DNA of 64,000 nucleotides from FEN-1219 sp963713355 (GCA_963713355.1 CAVQLK010000006.1:186001-250000), one strand, 5' to 3'; counted from the first letter of the stretch, positions 50,208 to 60,170 are shown. A program made the numbers and translations. The notes: a model not told the origin generated them from the letters alone.

Positions 50208-51656
50208 CTACGGCGCGCCGAGTTGCTTGCGCAAGGCCTCGTTGACCTGCTGCGGGTTGGCTTTGCCGCGCGACGCCTTCATGACCTGGCCGACGAGGAA
50301 GCCGAGCACCTGCTGCTTGCCCGCGCGGAACTGCTCGACCTGCGCGGCATTCGCCGCGATGACCTCGGCGACGAGCTTGTCGATCAGCGACGAGTCCGAG
50401 ATCTGCGTGAGCCCGCGCTTTTCGATGATCTCGTCGACGCTGCCTTCGCCGCCCCAGACGGCCTCGAAAACTTCCTTTGCGATTTTGCCTGAAATCGTTC
50501 CGGCCGCGATCTTGTCGAGCAATGCCGCGAGCGCTGCCGCGGATATGCGCGTGGCGCCGATCTCGAGCCCGTCGCGATTCAATGCGCCCGTGAGCTCGCC
50601 CATGACCCAGTTTGCGGCGATCTTCGGCGACGCCTTGGTTGCTTTCGCGACGGCCTCGAAGTATTCGGCGAGCGCGCGCTCAGCGGTCAGCACGCCCGCG
50701 TCGTACGCCAGCAAGGCGTAGTCACGCATGAACCGTTCGCGCTTCGCGTCGGGCAATTCCGGCAGCGACGCGCGCACCTCGGCGATCAGGCGCTCGTCGA
50801 CGACGACGGGCAACAAATCGGGGTCCGGGAAATAGCGATAGTCGTTCGCTTCCTCCTTGCTGCGCATCGGCCGCGTCTCTTGCGCGTCGGGATCGTAAAG
50901 CCGCGTCTCCTGCACGACCTTGCCGCCGCCCTCGATGAGCTCGATTTGCCGGGCCGCCTCGATTTCGATGGCCTTTTCGATGAACCTGAACGAGTTCAGA
51001 TTCTTGAGCTCCGTGCGCGTGCCGAGCTTCGTTTCTCCGCGTCGACGCACGGACACGTTCGCGTCGCAACGAAACGAGCCTTCCTGCATGTTGCCGTCGC
51101 AGATGCCGAGGTAGCGCACGAGCGCGTGGATCTTGCGCATATAGGCGCCGGCTTCCGCGGCCGAGCGAAGATCGGGCGCGGAGACGATCTCGAGCAACCC
51201 CGTGCCCGCGCGGTTCAGATCGATGCCCGACATGCCGGCGAAGTCTTCGTGCAGCGACTTGCCGGCGTCTTCCTCGAGATGCGCGCGCACGATGTGGACC
51301 GTTCGCGTGCTGCCGTCCTCGAGCACGACCTCGACGTTGCCGCCGTGAACGATCGGCAGCTCGTACTGGCTGATCTGATAGCCCTTGGGCAGGTCGGGGT
51401 AGAAGTAATTCTTGCGCGCGAACACCGAGCGGCGCGCGATCTCGCAATTCGTCGCAAGCCCGAACTTGACGGCCATCGTGACCGCTTCGGCGTTCAACAC
51501 GGGCAAAACGCCGGGGTAGCCCAAGTCGATCAAGCTCGCTTGGCTATTCGGCGCCGCGCCGTAGGTCGTCGACGCGCCCGAAAAGATCTTGGACCGCGTC
51601 GCGAGCTGCGCATGGATCTCGAGGCCGATGACGATTTCCCACTGCATGGCGCTCAT
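50208..51656 (-). CDS. gatB: Aspartyl/glutamyl-tRNA amidotransferase subunit B
   Basis: A 482-residue GatB. VIGLEIHAQLATRSKIFSGA, RKNYFYPDLPKGYQISQYELPI, FRCDANVSVRR, EANDYRYFPDPDLLPV and the C-terminal YqeY-like tail domain (QVLGFLVGQVMKASRGKANPQQVNEALRKQLG) are all conserved. It binds mischarged tRNA and passes ammonia to amidate Asp or Glu. The true start is the ATG at 51656, overlapping the gatA stop as ATGA. Confidence 0.95.
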   Translation of the reverse strand: MSAMQWEIVIGLEIHAQLATRSKIFSGASTTYGAAPNSQASLIDLGYPGVLPVLNAEAVTMAVKFGLATNCEIARRSVFARKNYFYPDLPKGYQISQYELPIVHGGNVEVVLEDGSTRTVHIVRAHLEEDAGKSLHEDFAGMSGIDLNRAGTGLLEIVSAPDLRSAAEAGAYMRKIHALVRYLGICDGNMQEGSFRCDANVSVRRRGETKLGTRTELKNLNSFRFIEKAIEIEAARQIELIEGGGKVVQETRLYDPDAQETRPMRSKEEANDYRYFPDPDLLPVVVDERLIAEVRASLPELPDAKRERFMRDYALLAYDAGVLTAERALAEYFEAVAKATKASPKIAANWVMGELTGALNRDGLEIGATRISAAALAALLDKIAAGTISGKIAKEVFEAVWGGEGSVDEIIEKRGLTQISDSSLIDKLVAEVIAANAAQVEQFRAGKQQVLGFLVGQVMKASRGKANPQQVNEALRKQLGAP

Positions 51657-53140
51657 GCGTAGCGTGCCGGCACGCGCGTGTGCCAGTCTGTGGCCCGTTG
51701 GAAGTGATGCGCGACCTTCAAGAGCGGCCCCTCGGCGAGAGGCGGCGCCACGAGCTGAAGCCCGACGGGCAAGTCCCGGACGAACCCACACGGTATCGAG
51801 ATCGCGGGCAGCCCCGCGAGGTTCGCGCCGATCGTATAGATGTCGTTCAAGTACATCTCGATCGGATCGCTCGTCTTCTGGCCTATCCCAAACGCCGGCG
51901 ACGGCGTCGTCGGACCGGCGACGAAGTCGACGTCGCGAAACGCGCTCGCGAAGTCGTCGCTGATGAGCTTGCGCGCCTTTTGCGCTTGCAAGTAGTACGC
52001 GTCGAAGTAGCCCGCGGAAAGCACGTACGTGCCGGTGAGGATGCGCCGTTTGACCTCGGCGCCGAAGCCTTCGCCGCGGTTACGCATGTAGAACGCCGTC
52101 AGGTCTTCGCCGGCCGCGCGCGACCCTTGGAAGTCCCCGACGGGGGGCTCGGCTCGATGGCCGAAGCGCACGCCGTCGAAGCGGGATAAATTCGACGACG
52201 CTTCGGCCGGAGCGACGACGTAGTAGGCCGGCACGGACAAGTGGATGTACTTGAGCTCGACGCTCTTGAGCTTCGCGCCGAGCTTCTCGAGCTCCGCGAG
52301 CGCGGCGCGCACGGCCGCGGCGTTGTCGGCGTCGAGGCCGTCGTCGAAGAAGCTCTCCGGCACGCCGATCGTGACGTCGTCCCACGGCTCGCCGACGAGC
52401 TGCGAGTAACGCGGCACGGGCTCGTCGAGCGAGGTCGAGTCGCGAGCGTCGAAGCCCGCCATCGTTTCGAGCAACAGCGCCGCGTCCTCGGCCGTCTGCG
52501 TCAGCACGCCGGCCTGATCGAGGCTCGACGCGAACGCGATCATGCCGTAACGCGAAACGCGCCCGTACGTCGGCTTCAACCCCGTGATTCCCGAAAGCGC
52601 GGCCGGTTGCCGGATCGAGCCTCCGGTGTCGGTGCCCGTCGCGCCCGCGGCGATGCGTGCGGCAACGGCGGCGGCCGAGCCGCCCGACGAGCCGCCGGGT
52701 ACGAGCGCGCGATTCCATGGATTGCGAACGGACCCGTAGAAGCTCGTCTCGTTCGAAGAGCCCATCGCGAACTCGTCCATGTTCGTCTTGCCGAGCATCA
52801 CGGCGCCCGCGCTCAGCATGCGCTCGACGACCGTCGCGTCGTACGGCGAGACGAAGTTGTCGAGCATTCGCGACCCGCACGACGTCTTCACGCCCGCGGT
52901 GCAGAAGATGTCCTTGTGCGCGAGCGGAATGCCGGTCAGGAGCGTCGCCTCACCCTTTGCGAGGCGCCGGTCCGCGGCAGCGGCCTGGGCAAGCGCTTGC
53001 TCTGCGGTCACCGTGATGAACGCGTTCAGCTCGCCGTCGAAGCGCTCGATTCGGTTGAGCAAATGGCGCGTGAGCTCCGTAGCGGAAAAGCGCCGCGCCC
53101 GGAGGTCGCCGGCTAGCTGTGCAAGAGTCCGTGTATGCAT
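51653..53140 (-). CDS. gatA: Glutamyl-tRNA amidotransferase subunit A
   Basis: A 495-residue amidase-signature protein that frees ammonia from glutamine. The Ser-cisSer-Lys triad is K76 (GIPLAHKDIF), S151 (PGGSSGGSAAAVAA) and S175 (DTGGSIRQPA), at the spacing seen in S. aureus GatA. ATG 53140 (MHTRTLAQL) is the normal start; the longer frame is not conserved. It overlaps gatB by four bases and lies 60 bases from gatC. Confidence 0.95.
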   Translation of the reverse strand: MHTRTLAQLAGDLRARRFSATELTRHLLNRIERFDGELNAFITVTAEQALAQAAAADRRLAKGEATLLTGIPLAHKDIFCTAGVKTSCGSRMLDNFVSPYDATVVERMLSAGAVMLGKTNMDEFAMGSSNETSFYGSVRNPWNRALVPGGSSGGSAAAVAARIAAGATGTDTGGSIRQPAALSGITGLKPTYGRVSRYGMIAFASSLDQAGVLTQTAEDAALLLETMAGFDARDSTSLDEPVPRYSQLVGEPWDDVTIGVPESFFDDGLDADNAAAVRAALAELEKLGAKLKSVELKYIHLSVPAYYVVAPAEASSNLSRFDGVRFGHRAEPPVGDFQGSRAAGEDLTAFYMRNRGEGFGAEVKRRILTGTYVLSAGYFDAYYLQAQKARKLISDDFASAFRDVDFVAGPTTPSPAFGIGQKTSDPIEMYLNDIYTIGANLAGLPAISIPCGFVRDLPVGLQLVAPPLAEGPLLKVAHHFQRATDWHTRVPARYA

Positions 53141-53200
53141 GCGGAATGGTTGCCGGAGGCTTTGTTGGCCCGCCCGAACGACCGGAGCGGACCGCAACTG

Positions 53201-53485
53201 TTATTCGATGACTTTCGGAACGAGATATAGATCACGTTCTACGAGCGGCGCGTTGCGCTGGTAGAGCTCGTGCTGGTCTACTTCAGTCACGCCGTCGGGG
53301 CGCAGCCGCTGGGGGCGCTCGAGCGGATGAGCCATCGGCGTGACGCCTGCCGTATCGCACGCTTTTAGCTGATCGACCATGGCCACGATGCTCGAAAGCT
53401 TGGCCGAGACGTCGTGGACCTCGGCGGGCGTGATTTCGAGCCGGGCGAGCCGGCAAAGGCGTTCGATGTCTTCGGGTCGGAGCAC
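53201..53485 (-). CDS. gatC: Aspartyl/glutamyl-tRNA amidotransferase subunit C
   Basis: A 94-residue GatC. IERLCRLARLEITPAEVHDVSAKLSSIVAMVDQLKACDTAGVTPMAHPL and the end YLVPKVIE are typical. It wraps GatA-GatB and stabilises them. It is the first gene of the gatCAB operon and is divergent from mreB. Confidence 0.93.
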   Translation of the reverse strand: MLRPEDIERLCRLARLEITPAEVHDVSAKLSSIVAMVDQLKACDTAGVTPMAHPLERPQRLRPDGVTEVDQHELYQRNAPLVERDLYLVPKVIE

Positions 53486-53605
53486 GGGATTCTCGGCGGG
53501 ACGAAACGTAGTGATCGACTTCTCATTAGATAATACACATCGCTTGTGGATTGGCCTACCCGTTGCTACAGTCGCGCCGTTTCCCTCTAGCGGCCTTGGG
53601 CCTCA
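53486..53605. promoter_or_regulatory. Divergent promoter region gatC / mreB
   Basis: This 120-bp gap is visibly less G+C-rich than its surroundings. AGATAATACA (53527-53536) includes a plus-strand GATAAT-type -10 element, and the opposite strand reads TATTAT, so either or both genes could use it. I see no convincing -35 hexamer. Assigned by position and local composition only. Confidence 0.35.
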
Positions 53606-54649
53606 ATGTTAAAGAGCTTTCTCGGGTACTTCTCGAACGATCTATCCATCGATCTCGGCACCGCTAATACCCTGATTTACGTCCGTGGGCGCGGCATCGT
53701 CCTTAACGAGCCTTCCGTCGTTGCGATCCGCGAAGAGCCCGGCCGTGGCGGGAAGGTGCTCGAGGCCGTGGGGCTCGAGGCGAAGAACATGCTCGGTCGG
53801 ACGCCGGGCCACATCACGGCCATCCGGCCGATGAAAGACGGCGTCATCGCCGATTTCAGCGTCACGGAGAAGATGCTCCAGCACTTCATCAAGAAGGCGC
53901 ACGGCTCGCGGTACTTCCGGCCGAGCCCCCGGGTGCTCGTCTGCGTGCCGTACGGCTCGACGCAGGTCGAGCGCCGCGCGATCCGCGAGTCGGCCGAGGG
54001 CGCCGGCGCGCGTAAAGTCTATCTCGTCGAGGAGCCGATGGCCGCAGCGATCGGCGCCGGCATGCCGGTGCACGAGGCGCGCGGCTCGATGGTGCTCGAC
54101 ATCGGCGGCGGCACGTCCGAGGTCGCCGTGATCTCGCTGAACGGTATCGTCTATGCGTCGTCCGTGCGCATCGGCGGCGATCGCTTCGACGACGCCATCA
54201 CGAACTACGTACGGCGCAACTACGGCATCTTGATCGGCGAGGCGACGGCCGAGCGCATCAAGCACGAGATCGGCTCCGCGTATCCGGGGCAAGACGTGCG
54301 CGAGATCTCGGTGAAAGGCCGCAACCTCTCCGAGGGCGTGCCGCGCAGCTTCACCTTGAACAGCAACGAGATCCTCGAGGCGCTGCAGGAGCCTTTGCAA
54401 GGCATCGTCGGCGCCGTGAAGGTTGCGCTCGAGCAGACGCCGCCGGAGCTCGGGGCCGACGTCGCGGAACGAGGCATCGTTCTGACGGGCGGCGGAGCGC
54501 TCTTGACCGACATCGACAAGCTGTTGACCGAGGAAACCGGGTTGCCAGTCGTCATCGCCGACGAGCCGCTCACGTGCGTCGCCCGAGGCGGCGGCCGCGT
54601 GCTCGAGCTCCTCGACGAATACGGACCGTCGGCCTTCTCCGTGGAGTAA
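53606..54649 (+). CDS. mreB: Rod shape-determining actin homologue MreB
   Basis: A 347-residue bacterial actin. DLSIDLGTANTLIYV is phosphate loop 1, VLDIGGGTSEVAVISL is phosphate loop 2, and GIVLTGGGALLTDIDKLL is the adenosine loop. Length equals E. coli MreB (347). It polymerises along the membrane and guides lateral wall synthesis. First gene of the elongasome operon. Confidence 0.97.
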   Translation: MLKSFLGYFSNDLSIDLGTANTLIYVRGRGIVLNEPSVVAIREEPGRGGKVLEAVGLEAKNMLGRTPGHITAIRPMKDGVIADFSVTEKMLQHFIKKAHGSRYFRPSPRVLVCVPYGSTQVERRAIRESAEGAGARKVYLVEEPMAAAIGAGMPVHEARGSMVLDIGGGTSEVAVISLNGIVYASSVRIGGDRFDDAITNYVRRNYGILIGEATAERIKHEIGSAYPGQDVREISVKGRNLSEGVPRSFTLNSNEILEALQEPLQGIVGAVKVALEQTPPELGADVAERGIVLTGGGALLTDIDKLLTEETGLPVVIADEPLTCVARGGGRVLELLDEYGPSAFSVE

Positions 54650-54685
54650 CGACACCTCCGCACCAGCGCGCAGGAGGCAAGACGC

Positions 54686-55627
54686 ATGAGTGCACCGGGA
54701 AGAACCAGCATGAGCTTCGGTCGAAGCGGGTTCTCCATGGGCGTGCGTTTCCTGTTGCTCGCCGTCGTTTGCATTGCGCTGATGTTGCTCGACCGCCGCG
54801 AGCAGCACCTCGTGCGAGTGCGCCAGGCGTTGTCGGTCGCCGTTTACCCCGTGCGCGTGCTCGTCGATCTGCCGTTCAGCACCTGGCATTCGGTCCGCGA
54901 TACGTTCGCAGCGCGTGACGCGCTGATCGAAGAGAACCGGCAGTTCCGGCGCGAGCGGCTCGAGACCCAGTCGCGCCTCCAGCGGCTCGAATCGCTCGAG
55001 CGCGAGAACGCGCGCTTGCGCGAGTTGCTCGACTCGACGGCGCGCGTGGCCAGCCGCTCCCTCGTGGCCGAAATCCTCGACGTCGATCTCCGGTACCGCC
55101 AGCGGTTCGAGCTGAACCGCGGGCTCGTCGACGGTGTCTTCGTCTACCAAGCGCTGATCGACGCGCAAGGCGTCGTCGGGCAAGTCATGCGCGTCGGCCC
55201 GCTGACCTCCGAAGCCGTGCTGATCACGGATGCCGATCACGCGGTGCCCGTCAGCGTCAATCGCAACGGCTTGCGGACGATCGCCGTCGGCACCGGAGAC
55301 AGCGGTCTCCTGCGTTTGCGGAACCTCACCAACAACGCCGACATCGTCGTCGGCGATTTGTTGATCTCGTCCGGCCTCGGCGGCGTATTTCCGCCCGGCT
55401 ATCCCGTCGCGCGCGTGGTCGAGGTCAAGCTGCGGCCGGACCAGCCGTTCGCAGAGGTCCTTGCCGAGCCGGCATCCCCGCTCGATCGCGACCGCGAAGT
55501 GCTGTTGGTCTGGAACGAGCCCGAGGAAAGCGCACCGGCTGAAGCGCCCGCTGAAAGCGCGCCCGCGGAAGATCCGGGCGCGTCGGAGACAGCGGCGGCC
55601 GCAGCGAGCGTCGCGGAGCTCAACTGA
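54686..55627 (+). CDS. mreC: Rod shape-determining protein MreC
   Basis: A 313-residue bitopic protein. One membrane segment at ~20-38 (MGVRFLLLAVVCIALML), a coiled coil at ~80-120 (rich in Arg/Glu with regular Leu), then two beta domains (LVDGVFVYQALIDAQGVVGQVMRVGPLTSEAVLITDADHAVPVSVNRNG, SGLGGVFPPGYPVARV). The C-terminal ~35 residues are Ala/Glu/Pro-rich. It activates PBP2 and connects MreB with the wall. The ATG at 54686 follows GGAGG. Confidence 0.93.
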   Translation: MSAPGRTSMSFGRSGFSMGVRFLLLAVVCIALMLLDRREQHLVRVRQALSVAVYPVRVLVDLPFSTWHSVRDTFAARDALIEENRQFRRERLETQSRLQRLESLERENARLRELLDSTARVASRSLVAEILDVDLRYRQRFELNRGLVDGVFVYQALIDAQGVVGQVMRVGPLTSEAVLITDADHAVPVSVNRNGLRTIAVGTGDSGLLRLRNLTNNADIVVGDLLISSGLGGVFPPGYPVARVVEVKLRPDQPFAEVLAEPASPLDRDREVLLVWNEPEESAPAEAPAESAPAEDPGASETAAAAASVAELN

Positions 55628-56142
55628 TGGCAGCTGCGCGCCGCAACGGGTGGACGTCGATCTTGAGCCTCGTGGCGACGCTCGCGCTCGCGTCCGTGCC
55701 GCTGCCAGACTCCATCGCGCCGCTGCGCCCAGCCTGGGTCGCCGTCGTGCTTCTGTACTGGTCGCTGATGGCGCCGCGGCACTTCAGCCTCATGACGGCT
55801 TTCTGGATGGGCATTGCGCTCGACACGCTGACCGGCGCCTTGCTCGGTCAGAACGCGCTCGCGTTGCTTGTCATCGTCTACTTGGCCGAAAAATTCCACT
55901 TGCGATTGCGCGTGTTTCCGCTGTCGCAGCTTGCGATCACGGTGCTGCTGTTGCTCTGTCTCTACGAGTTCATCCTGTTCTGGATCGATGGCATGGTGAC
56001 GGTATCCCCGTTCGATCCCGTGCCAGGCCGCGCCGTGCCGTTCGCCGAGCGCTGGGTGCCGCCGCTGACCGGCACGTTCGTCTGGGTCGCGCTGTACATG
56101 CTCTTCGACCGGCGCGAGCGTGAAGCGCCGGCGAGGCTTTGA
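55627..56142 (+). CDS. mreD: Rod shape-determining membrane protein MreD
   Basis: A 171-residue integral membrane protein with five to six hydrophobic segments. PDSIAPLRPAWVAVVLLYWSLMAPRHFSLMTAFWMGIALDTLTGALLGQNALALLVIVYL is the conserved MreD core. It forms part of the Rod complex with MreC. The start overlaps the mreC stop by one base (TGATG). Confidence 0.92.
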   Translation: MAAARRNGWTSILSLVATLALASVPLPDSIAPLRPAWVAVVLLYWSLMAPRHFSLMTAFWMGIALDTLTGALLGQNALALLVIVYLAEKFHLRLRVFPLSQLAITVLLLLCLYEFILFWIDGMVTVSPFDPVPGRAVPFAERWVPPLTGTFVWVALYMLFDRREREAPARL

Positions 56143-56144
56143 CG

Positions 56145-58034
56145 ATGGCGGGCTCGTCGCTACAGTTCAAGGATCATTGGCAGGAGCAACGGCTGTTCCT
56201 GTCGCGCATCATTGGCGCTGCGATCATCGTGCTGCTGCTGGTCGGCGTGCTCGTCACGCGGCTCGTCCAGCTCCAGATCCTCGACTACGAGCGCTTCACG
56301 GAGCTGTCGCAAGGCAACCGCTTTCGCATCGAGCCGCTGCCGCCGACGCGCGGCCTGGTCTACGACCGCAACGGGATCGTGATCGCCGAGAACGTGCCGA
56401 ACTGGGAGCTCGTCGCCGTCGGCGAGCAGATCGACGATCTCGATCGGATGCTGCGCTCGCTCGAGGAGCTCGGGCTCGTGGATCCGGCCGAGCACGAGAC
56501 GCTGCGCAATCTGATCCGCTCACACCGCGGCTTCGAGCGCGTGAAGCTCAGCAACCTGAGCGAGGTGCAAGCGGCGACGTTCGCCGTGCGCCGGCACATG
56601 TTCTCGGGCGTCGACATTCAGGAAGCGCTGTCCCGTTACTATCCGTTCGGCGAGGTGAGCGCTCACGCGATCGGCTACGTCGGCAGCATCAGCCCAGCCG
56701 ACCTCGAGCGCATCGATCGCAGCAACTACGCGGGCACCTCGCACATCGGCAAGATGGGCATCGAGCGCGCTTATGAGGATCGCCTGCACGGCCAGGTCGG
56801 TTATCAGCAGGTCGAAGTGAACGCGCAGGGGCGCGTGGCGAACGTCGACACGAGCGGCGTCGCGCCGAAGCGGCCCGTGCCCGGACAGAACGTCGTGTTG
56901 TCGCTCGACATGAAGTTGCAGCTCGCCGCGCAAGAGGCCTTGCAGGACCTCCGCGGCGCCGTCGTTGCGATCGACCCACGCAACGGCGACGTTCTCGCCC
57001 TCGTGAGCACGCCTGCGTTCGACCCCAATCGTTTCGCGTCCGGGCTGAGCCGCGCCGACTACGTTGCGTTGACCGCAGATATCGACAAGCCGCTATTCAA
57101 TCGTGCGCTCGGCGGTGTTTATCCGCCGGGATCGACCGTCAAGCCGTTCATTGCGTTGACGGCGCTGCAGCACGAGGCCGTCGCGCCCGAGCACGAGATC
57201 AACTGTCCCGGAGAGTGGCGCCTTCCGGGGAATACGCATCGTTACCGTGAAGGCCGCGGCGGTGTCCACGGGAAGGTGGACCTCCACATCGCAATCGTGC
57301 GCTCGTGCGACGTCTATTTCTATCAGCTCGCGACCGCGATGGGCATCCAGAACATTGCGGACGGGCTCACGGCTTTCGGCTTCGGCGCGCGGACGGGCCT
57401 CGATATCGGCGGCGAGCAGAGCGGCATCGTGCCGTCGCCGGCGTGGAAGAAGAACAATTTCTCGCGCCGCGCGGACCAAGTATGGTTCCCCGGCGAGACG
57501 GTGATTACCGGCATCGGGCAAGGCTACATGCTGGCGACGCCGATTCAGCTCGCGAGCGCGACCGCGACGTTCGCGGCGCGAGGCGCGCGCTTTGCGCCGC
57601 GCCTGTTGATCGGCACGGAGGACGCCGAGACGCGCGAGACGAGCTGGCTCGAGCCGGCCGCGCTGCCGGGCGTAGACGACCACACCCCGGAGCATTGGCA
57701 GCTCGTGCGGGACGCCATGGTCGGCGTGACAGCCGAGCCGCGCGGCACGGCGCGCACGCAAATGGACGGCATCGAGTACCAGGTCGCAGGCAAGACCGGC
57801 ACGGCGCAAGTCATCACGATCGAGCAGGACGAGAAGTATCGCGAGGAGGACATCGACGAACGGCAGCGCGACCACGGCTTGTTCGTCGCCTATGCGCCGG
57901 CCGAAGCGCCGCGCATCGCGCTCGGCATCGTCGTCGAGAACGGCGGCGGCGGCGCACGCGCCGCCGCACCCGTCGCGCGTAAGGTGTTGGACGCTTTTTT
58001 CGCAGCGGAGAGCTATGTCGCTCGCGAGCCTTGA
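56145..58034 (+). CDS. mrdA: Penicillin-binding protein 2 (peptidoglycan transpeptidase)
   Basis: A 629-residue class B PBP. One membrane anchor (~22-42), a dimerisation/pedestal domain starting NRFRIEPLPPTRGLVYDRNG, then the transpeptidase with GSTVK (S330, K333), SCD (387-389) and KTG (550-552). It forms crosslinks during elongation with RodA. The ATG at 56145 is preferred over a TTG two codons upstream. The 3' end overlaps rodA by 20 bases. Confidence 0.95.
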   Translation: MAGSSLQFKDHWQEQRLFLSRIIGAAIIVLLLVGVLVTRLVQLQILDYERFTELSQGNRFRIEPLPPTRGLVYDRNGIVIAENVPNWELVAVGEQIDDLDRMLRSLEELGLVDPAEHETLRNLIRSHRGFERVKLSNLSEVQAATFAVRRHMFSGVDIQEALSRYYPFGEVSAHAIGYVGSISPADLERIDRSNYAGTSHIGKMGIERAYEDRLHGQVGYQQVEVNAQGRVANVDTSGVAPKRPVPGQNVVLSLDMKLQLAAQEALQDLRGAVVAIDPRNGDVLALVSTPAFDPNRFASGLSRADYVALTADIDKPLFNRALGGVYPPGSTVKPFIALTALQHEAVAPEHEINCPGEWRLPGNTHRYREGRGGVHGKVDLHIAIVRSCDVYFYQLATAMGIQNIADGLTAFGFGARTGLDIGGEQSGIVPSPAWKKNNFSRRADQVWFPGETVITGIGQGYMLATPIQLASATATFAARGARFAPRLLIGTEDAETRETSWLEPAALPGVDDHTPEHWQLVRDAMVGVTAEPRGTARTQMDGIEYQVAGKTGTAQVITIEQDEKYREEDIDERQRDHGLFVAYAPAEAPRIALGIVVENGGGGARAAAPVARKVLDAFFAAESYVAREP

Positions 58035-59145
58035 ATGGGGGAGGGCCGCCAGCGGCGGCCGCAAGCGAGGGTTCAAGGGGTTCGTCGTGGACATGCCCCT
58101 GCTCTTGATCTTGTTCGCGATCGTCGGGCTCGGCATGGTCGTTCTCTACAGCGCCGGCTCGGCCGACCCTGGAGTCGTCGTGCGCCAAGGCATGCGGTTC
58201 GGCGTCGGTCTTGCGGCGTTCTTCGTCATCGCGCAAATCCCTCCGCATTACTTGCGTCTCTGGACGCCGTGGATGTATCTCGCCGGCATCGGCTTGCTGC
58301 TCGTCGTGGCCGTCGAGGGCCAGATCGGCAAAGGCGCGCAGCGCTGGCTCGATCTGGGTTTCGTCACGTTCCAGCCGTCGGAGATCCTGAAGCTCGCCGT
58401 GCCGATGATGTGCGCGTGGTTCATGCACGAGCGGCGGCTGCCGCCGACGTTCCCGCAGCTCGTGGTCATGGGGCTTATCGTGCTGACGCCGGCGCTGCTG
58501 ATCTTCGAGCAGCCCGACCTCGGCACGGCACTGCTCGTCGCCGCCGCGGGCGGCCTCACGATCCTGCTCGCGGGCATCAGCGTCCGCGTCATGCTCGTGT
58601 TCGGCACGCTGGGCCTCGCGACGCTGCCCGTGCTTTGGACGGTCATGCGCGACTATCAGAAGGCGCGTGTTTTCACGTTCTTGAACCCCGAGTCCGATCC
58701 GCTCGGCACGGGCTACAACATCATTCAATCGAAGATCGCGATCGGTTCGGGCGGGCTGTTCGGCAAGGGTTGGCTGGACGGCTCGCAGTCGCACCTCGAG
58801 TTCCTGCCCGAGCGCTCCACGGATTTCATCTTCGCCGTGATGGCGGAGGAGTTCGGGCTGCTCGGCTTGTGCCTGCTGCTCGTGCTGTATCTCGCGCTCG
58901 TAGGCCGAGGCTTGTACATCGCGGCCGAAGCGCAGGACACGTTCAGCCGCTTGCTGGCCGGCGCGCTCTCCCTGACGTTCTTCGTTTACGTATTCGTCAA
59001 CGCCGGCATGGTGTCGGGGCTCTTGCCGATCGTCGGTGTGCCGCTGCCACTCGTCAGCGCCGGCGGAACTTCGATGGTGACCCTCCTCGGCGGTTTCGGT
59101 ATGCTCGCGTCGATCCACGGACATCGGAAGTTGTTGGCGGCATGA
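58015..59145 (+). CDS. rodA: Rod shape-determining SEDS glycosyltransferase RodA
   Basis: A 376-residue SEDS-family polytopic membrane protein (about ten helices) that polymerises lipid II with PBP2. WLDLGFVTFQPSEILKLAVPMM, FEQPDLGTALL, LNPESDPLGTGYNIIQSKIAIGSGGLFGKGWLDGSQSHLEFLPERSTDFIFAVMAEEFG, and PLPLVSAGGTSMVTLLGGFG are the SEDS landmarks. It starts inside the 3' end of mrdA in another frame, with no good ribosome site of its own. Confidence 0.95.
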   Translation: MSLASLEWGRAASGGRKRGFKGFVVDMPLLLILFAIVGLGMVVLYSAGSADPGVVVRQGMRFGVGLAAFFVIAQIPPHYLRLWTPWMYLAGIGLLLVVAVEGQIGKGAQRWLDLGFVTFQPSEILKLAVPMMCAWFMHERRLPPTFPQLVVMGLIVLTPALLIFEQPDLGTALLVAAAGGLTILLAGISVRVMLVFGTLGLATLPVLWTVMRDYQKARVFTFLNPESDPLGTGYNIIQSKIAIGSGGLFGKGWLDGSQSHLEFLPERSTDFIFAVMAEEFGLLGLCLLLVLYLALVGRGLYIAAEAQDTFSRLLAGALSLTFFVYVFVNAGMVSGLLPIVGVPLPLVSAGGTSMVTLLGGFGMLASIHGHRKLLAA

Positions 59146-60170
59146 GATACGGAAGCAGCACGGCTCGTGTAATCCTGGTTTCCGTCTCGCTCGCTTGGTC
59201 GTCCGTTGCCGCTGCGCAATCCGTCAACGATGCCGCACGCGCCGCGTTCATCGACAAGATGGTCGCGCAGCACGGGTTCGATCGCGCCAATCTGAAGTCG
59301 CTGCTCGACGCGGCCGTCATCGACCAGACGATTCTCGATGCGATGGCGCGCCCGGCCGAGCGAGTCGTGCCGTGGTTCGAGTACCGCAAGATCTTCCTGA
59401 CCGAGGAGCGCATCGCGGCCGGCGTCCGCTTCTGGGCCGAGCACGGCGAGGCACTCGAGCAAGTCGCTGCGCGTTCCGGCGTCGCACCCGAGATGATCGT
59501 CGCGATCGTCGGAATCGAGACGTACTTCGGCACGCGCATGGGTCGTTACCGCGTCCTTGACGCCCTCTCGACGCTGGCGTTCGCGTATCCGCCGCGCGCT
59601 TCGTTCTTCACCTCGGAGCTCGAGTCGTTCCTGCTGCTAACGCGCGAAGAGAGCGTCGAGCCCACCGCGGCGCTCGGCTCGTACGCCGGTGCGATGGGCG
59701 CGGGCCAGTTCATTCCCTCGAGCTATCGGGCCTACGCCGTCGACGGCGACGGTGACGGCAAGCGCGATCTCTGGACCAACTGGGACGACGTGCTCGGCAG
59801 CGTGGCGAACTACTTCGCGAAGCACGGCTGGCGCACCGGCGAGCCCGTCGTGCAGCCGGCCATTCGGGCCGAGCGCTTCGAAGGGCCGGAGCCGACGAAT
59901 AGCCTCGATCTCGACGGCACGGTCGGCTCGGTCAGCCAGATGGGCTACGCGTTCACGACGACGTTGCCGACGGCGGCACCCGCCGCGGCCTATTCGTTCG
60001 AGGCCGAAGGCGGCGGCTCGGAGTACTGGGTCGGGTATCACAACTTCCGCGTCGTGACGCGCTACAACCGCAGCACGAAGTACGCGCTCGCGGCGCATCA
60101 ATTGAGCGAGGCCATTCGCGGCCGCTACTTCGAAACCGTCGCCAGTGACACCGCGAGCGCGGCCCAGTGA
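59142..60170 (+). CDS. mltB: Membrane-bound lytic murein transglycosylase B
   Basis: A 342-residue lysozyme-like transglycosylase with a signal peptide (1-24). The catalytic Glu is E126 in IVGIETYFGTRMG. FAYPPRASFFTSELESFLLLTREE and SYAGAMGAGQFIPSSYRAYAVDGDGDGKRDLWTNWDDVLGSVANYF are diagnostic of MltB. It cleaves glycan strands to 1,6-anhydro ends. The signal lacks a clear lipobox cysteine, so it may be soluble like Slt35. Overlaps rodA by four bases. Confidence 0.93.
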   Translation: MRYGSSTARVILVSVSLAWSSVAAAQSVNDAARAAFIDKMVAQHGFDRANLKSLLDAAVIDQTILDAMARPAERVVPWFEYRKIFLTEERIAAGVRFWAEHGEALEQVAARSGVAPEMIVAIVGIETYFGTRMGRYRVLDALSTLAFAYPPRASFFTSELESFLLLTREESVEPTAALGSYAGAMGAGQFIPSSYRAYAVDGDGDGKRDLWTNWDDVLGSVANYFAKHGWRTGEPVVQPAIRAERFEGPEPTNSLDLDGTVGSVSQMGYAFTTTLPTAAPAAAYSFEAEGGGSEYWVGYHNFRVVTRYNRSTKYALAAHQLSEAIRGRYFETVASDTASAAQ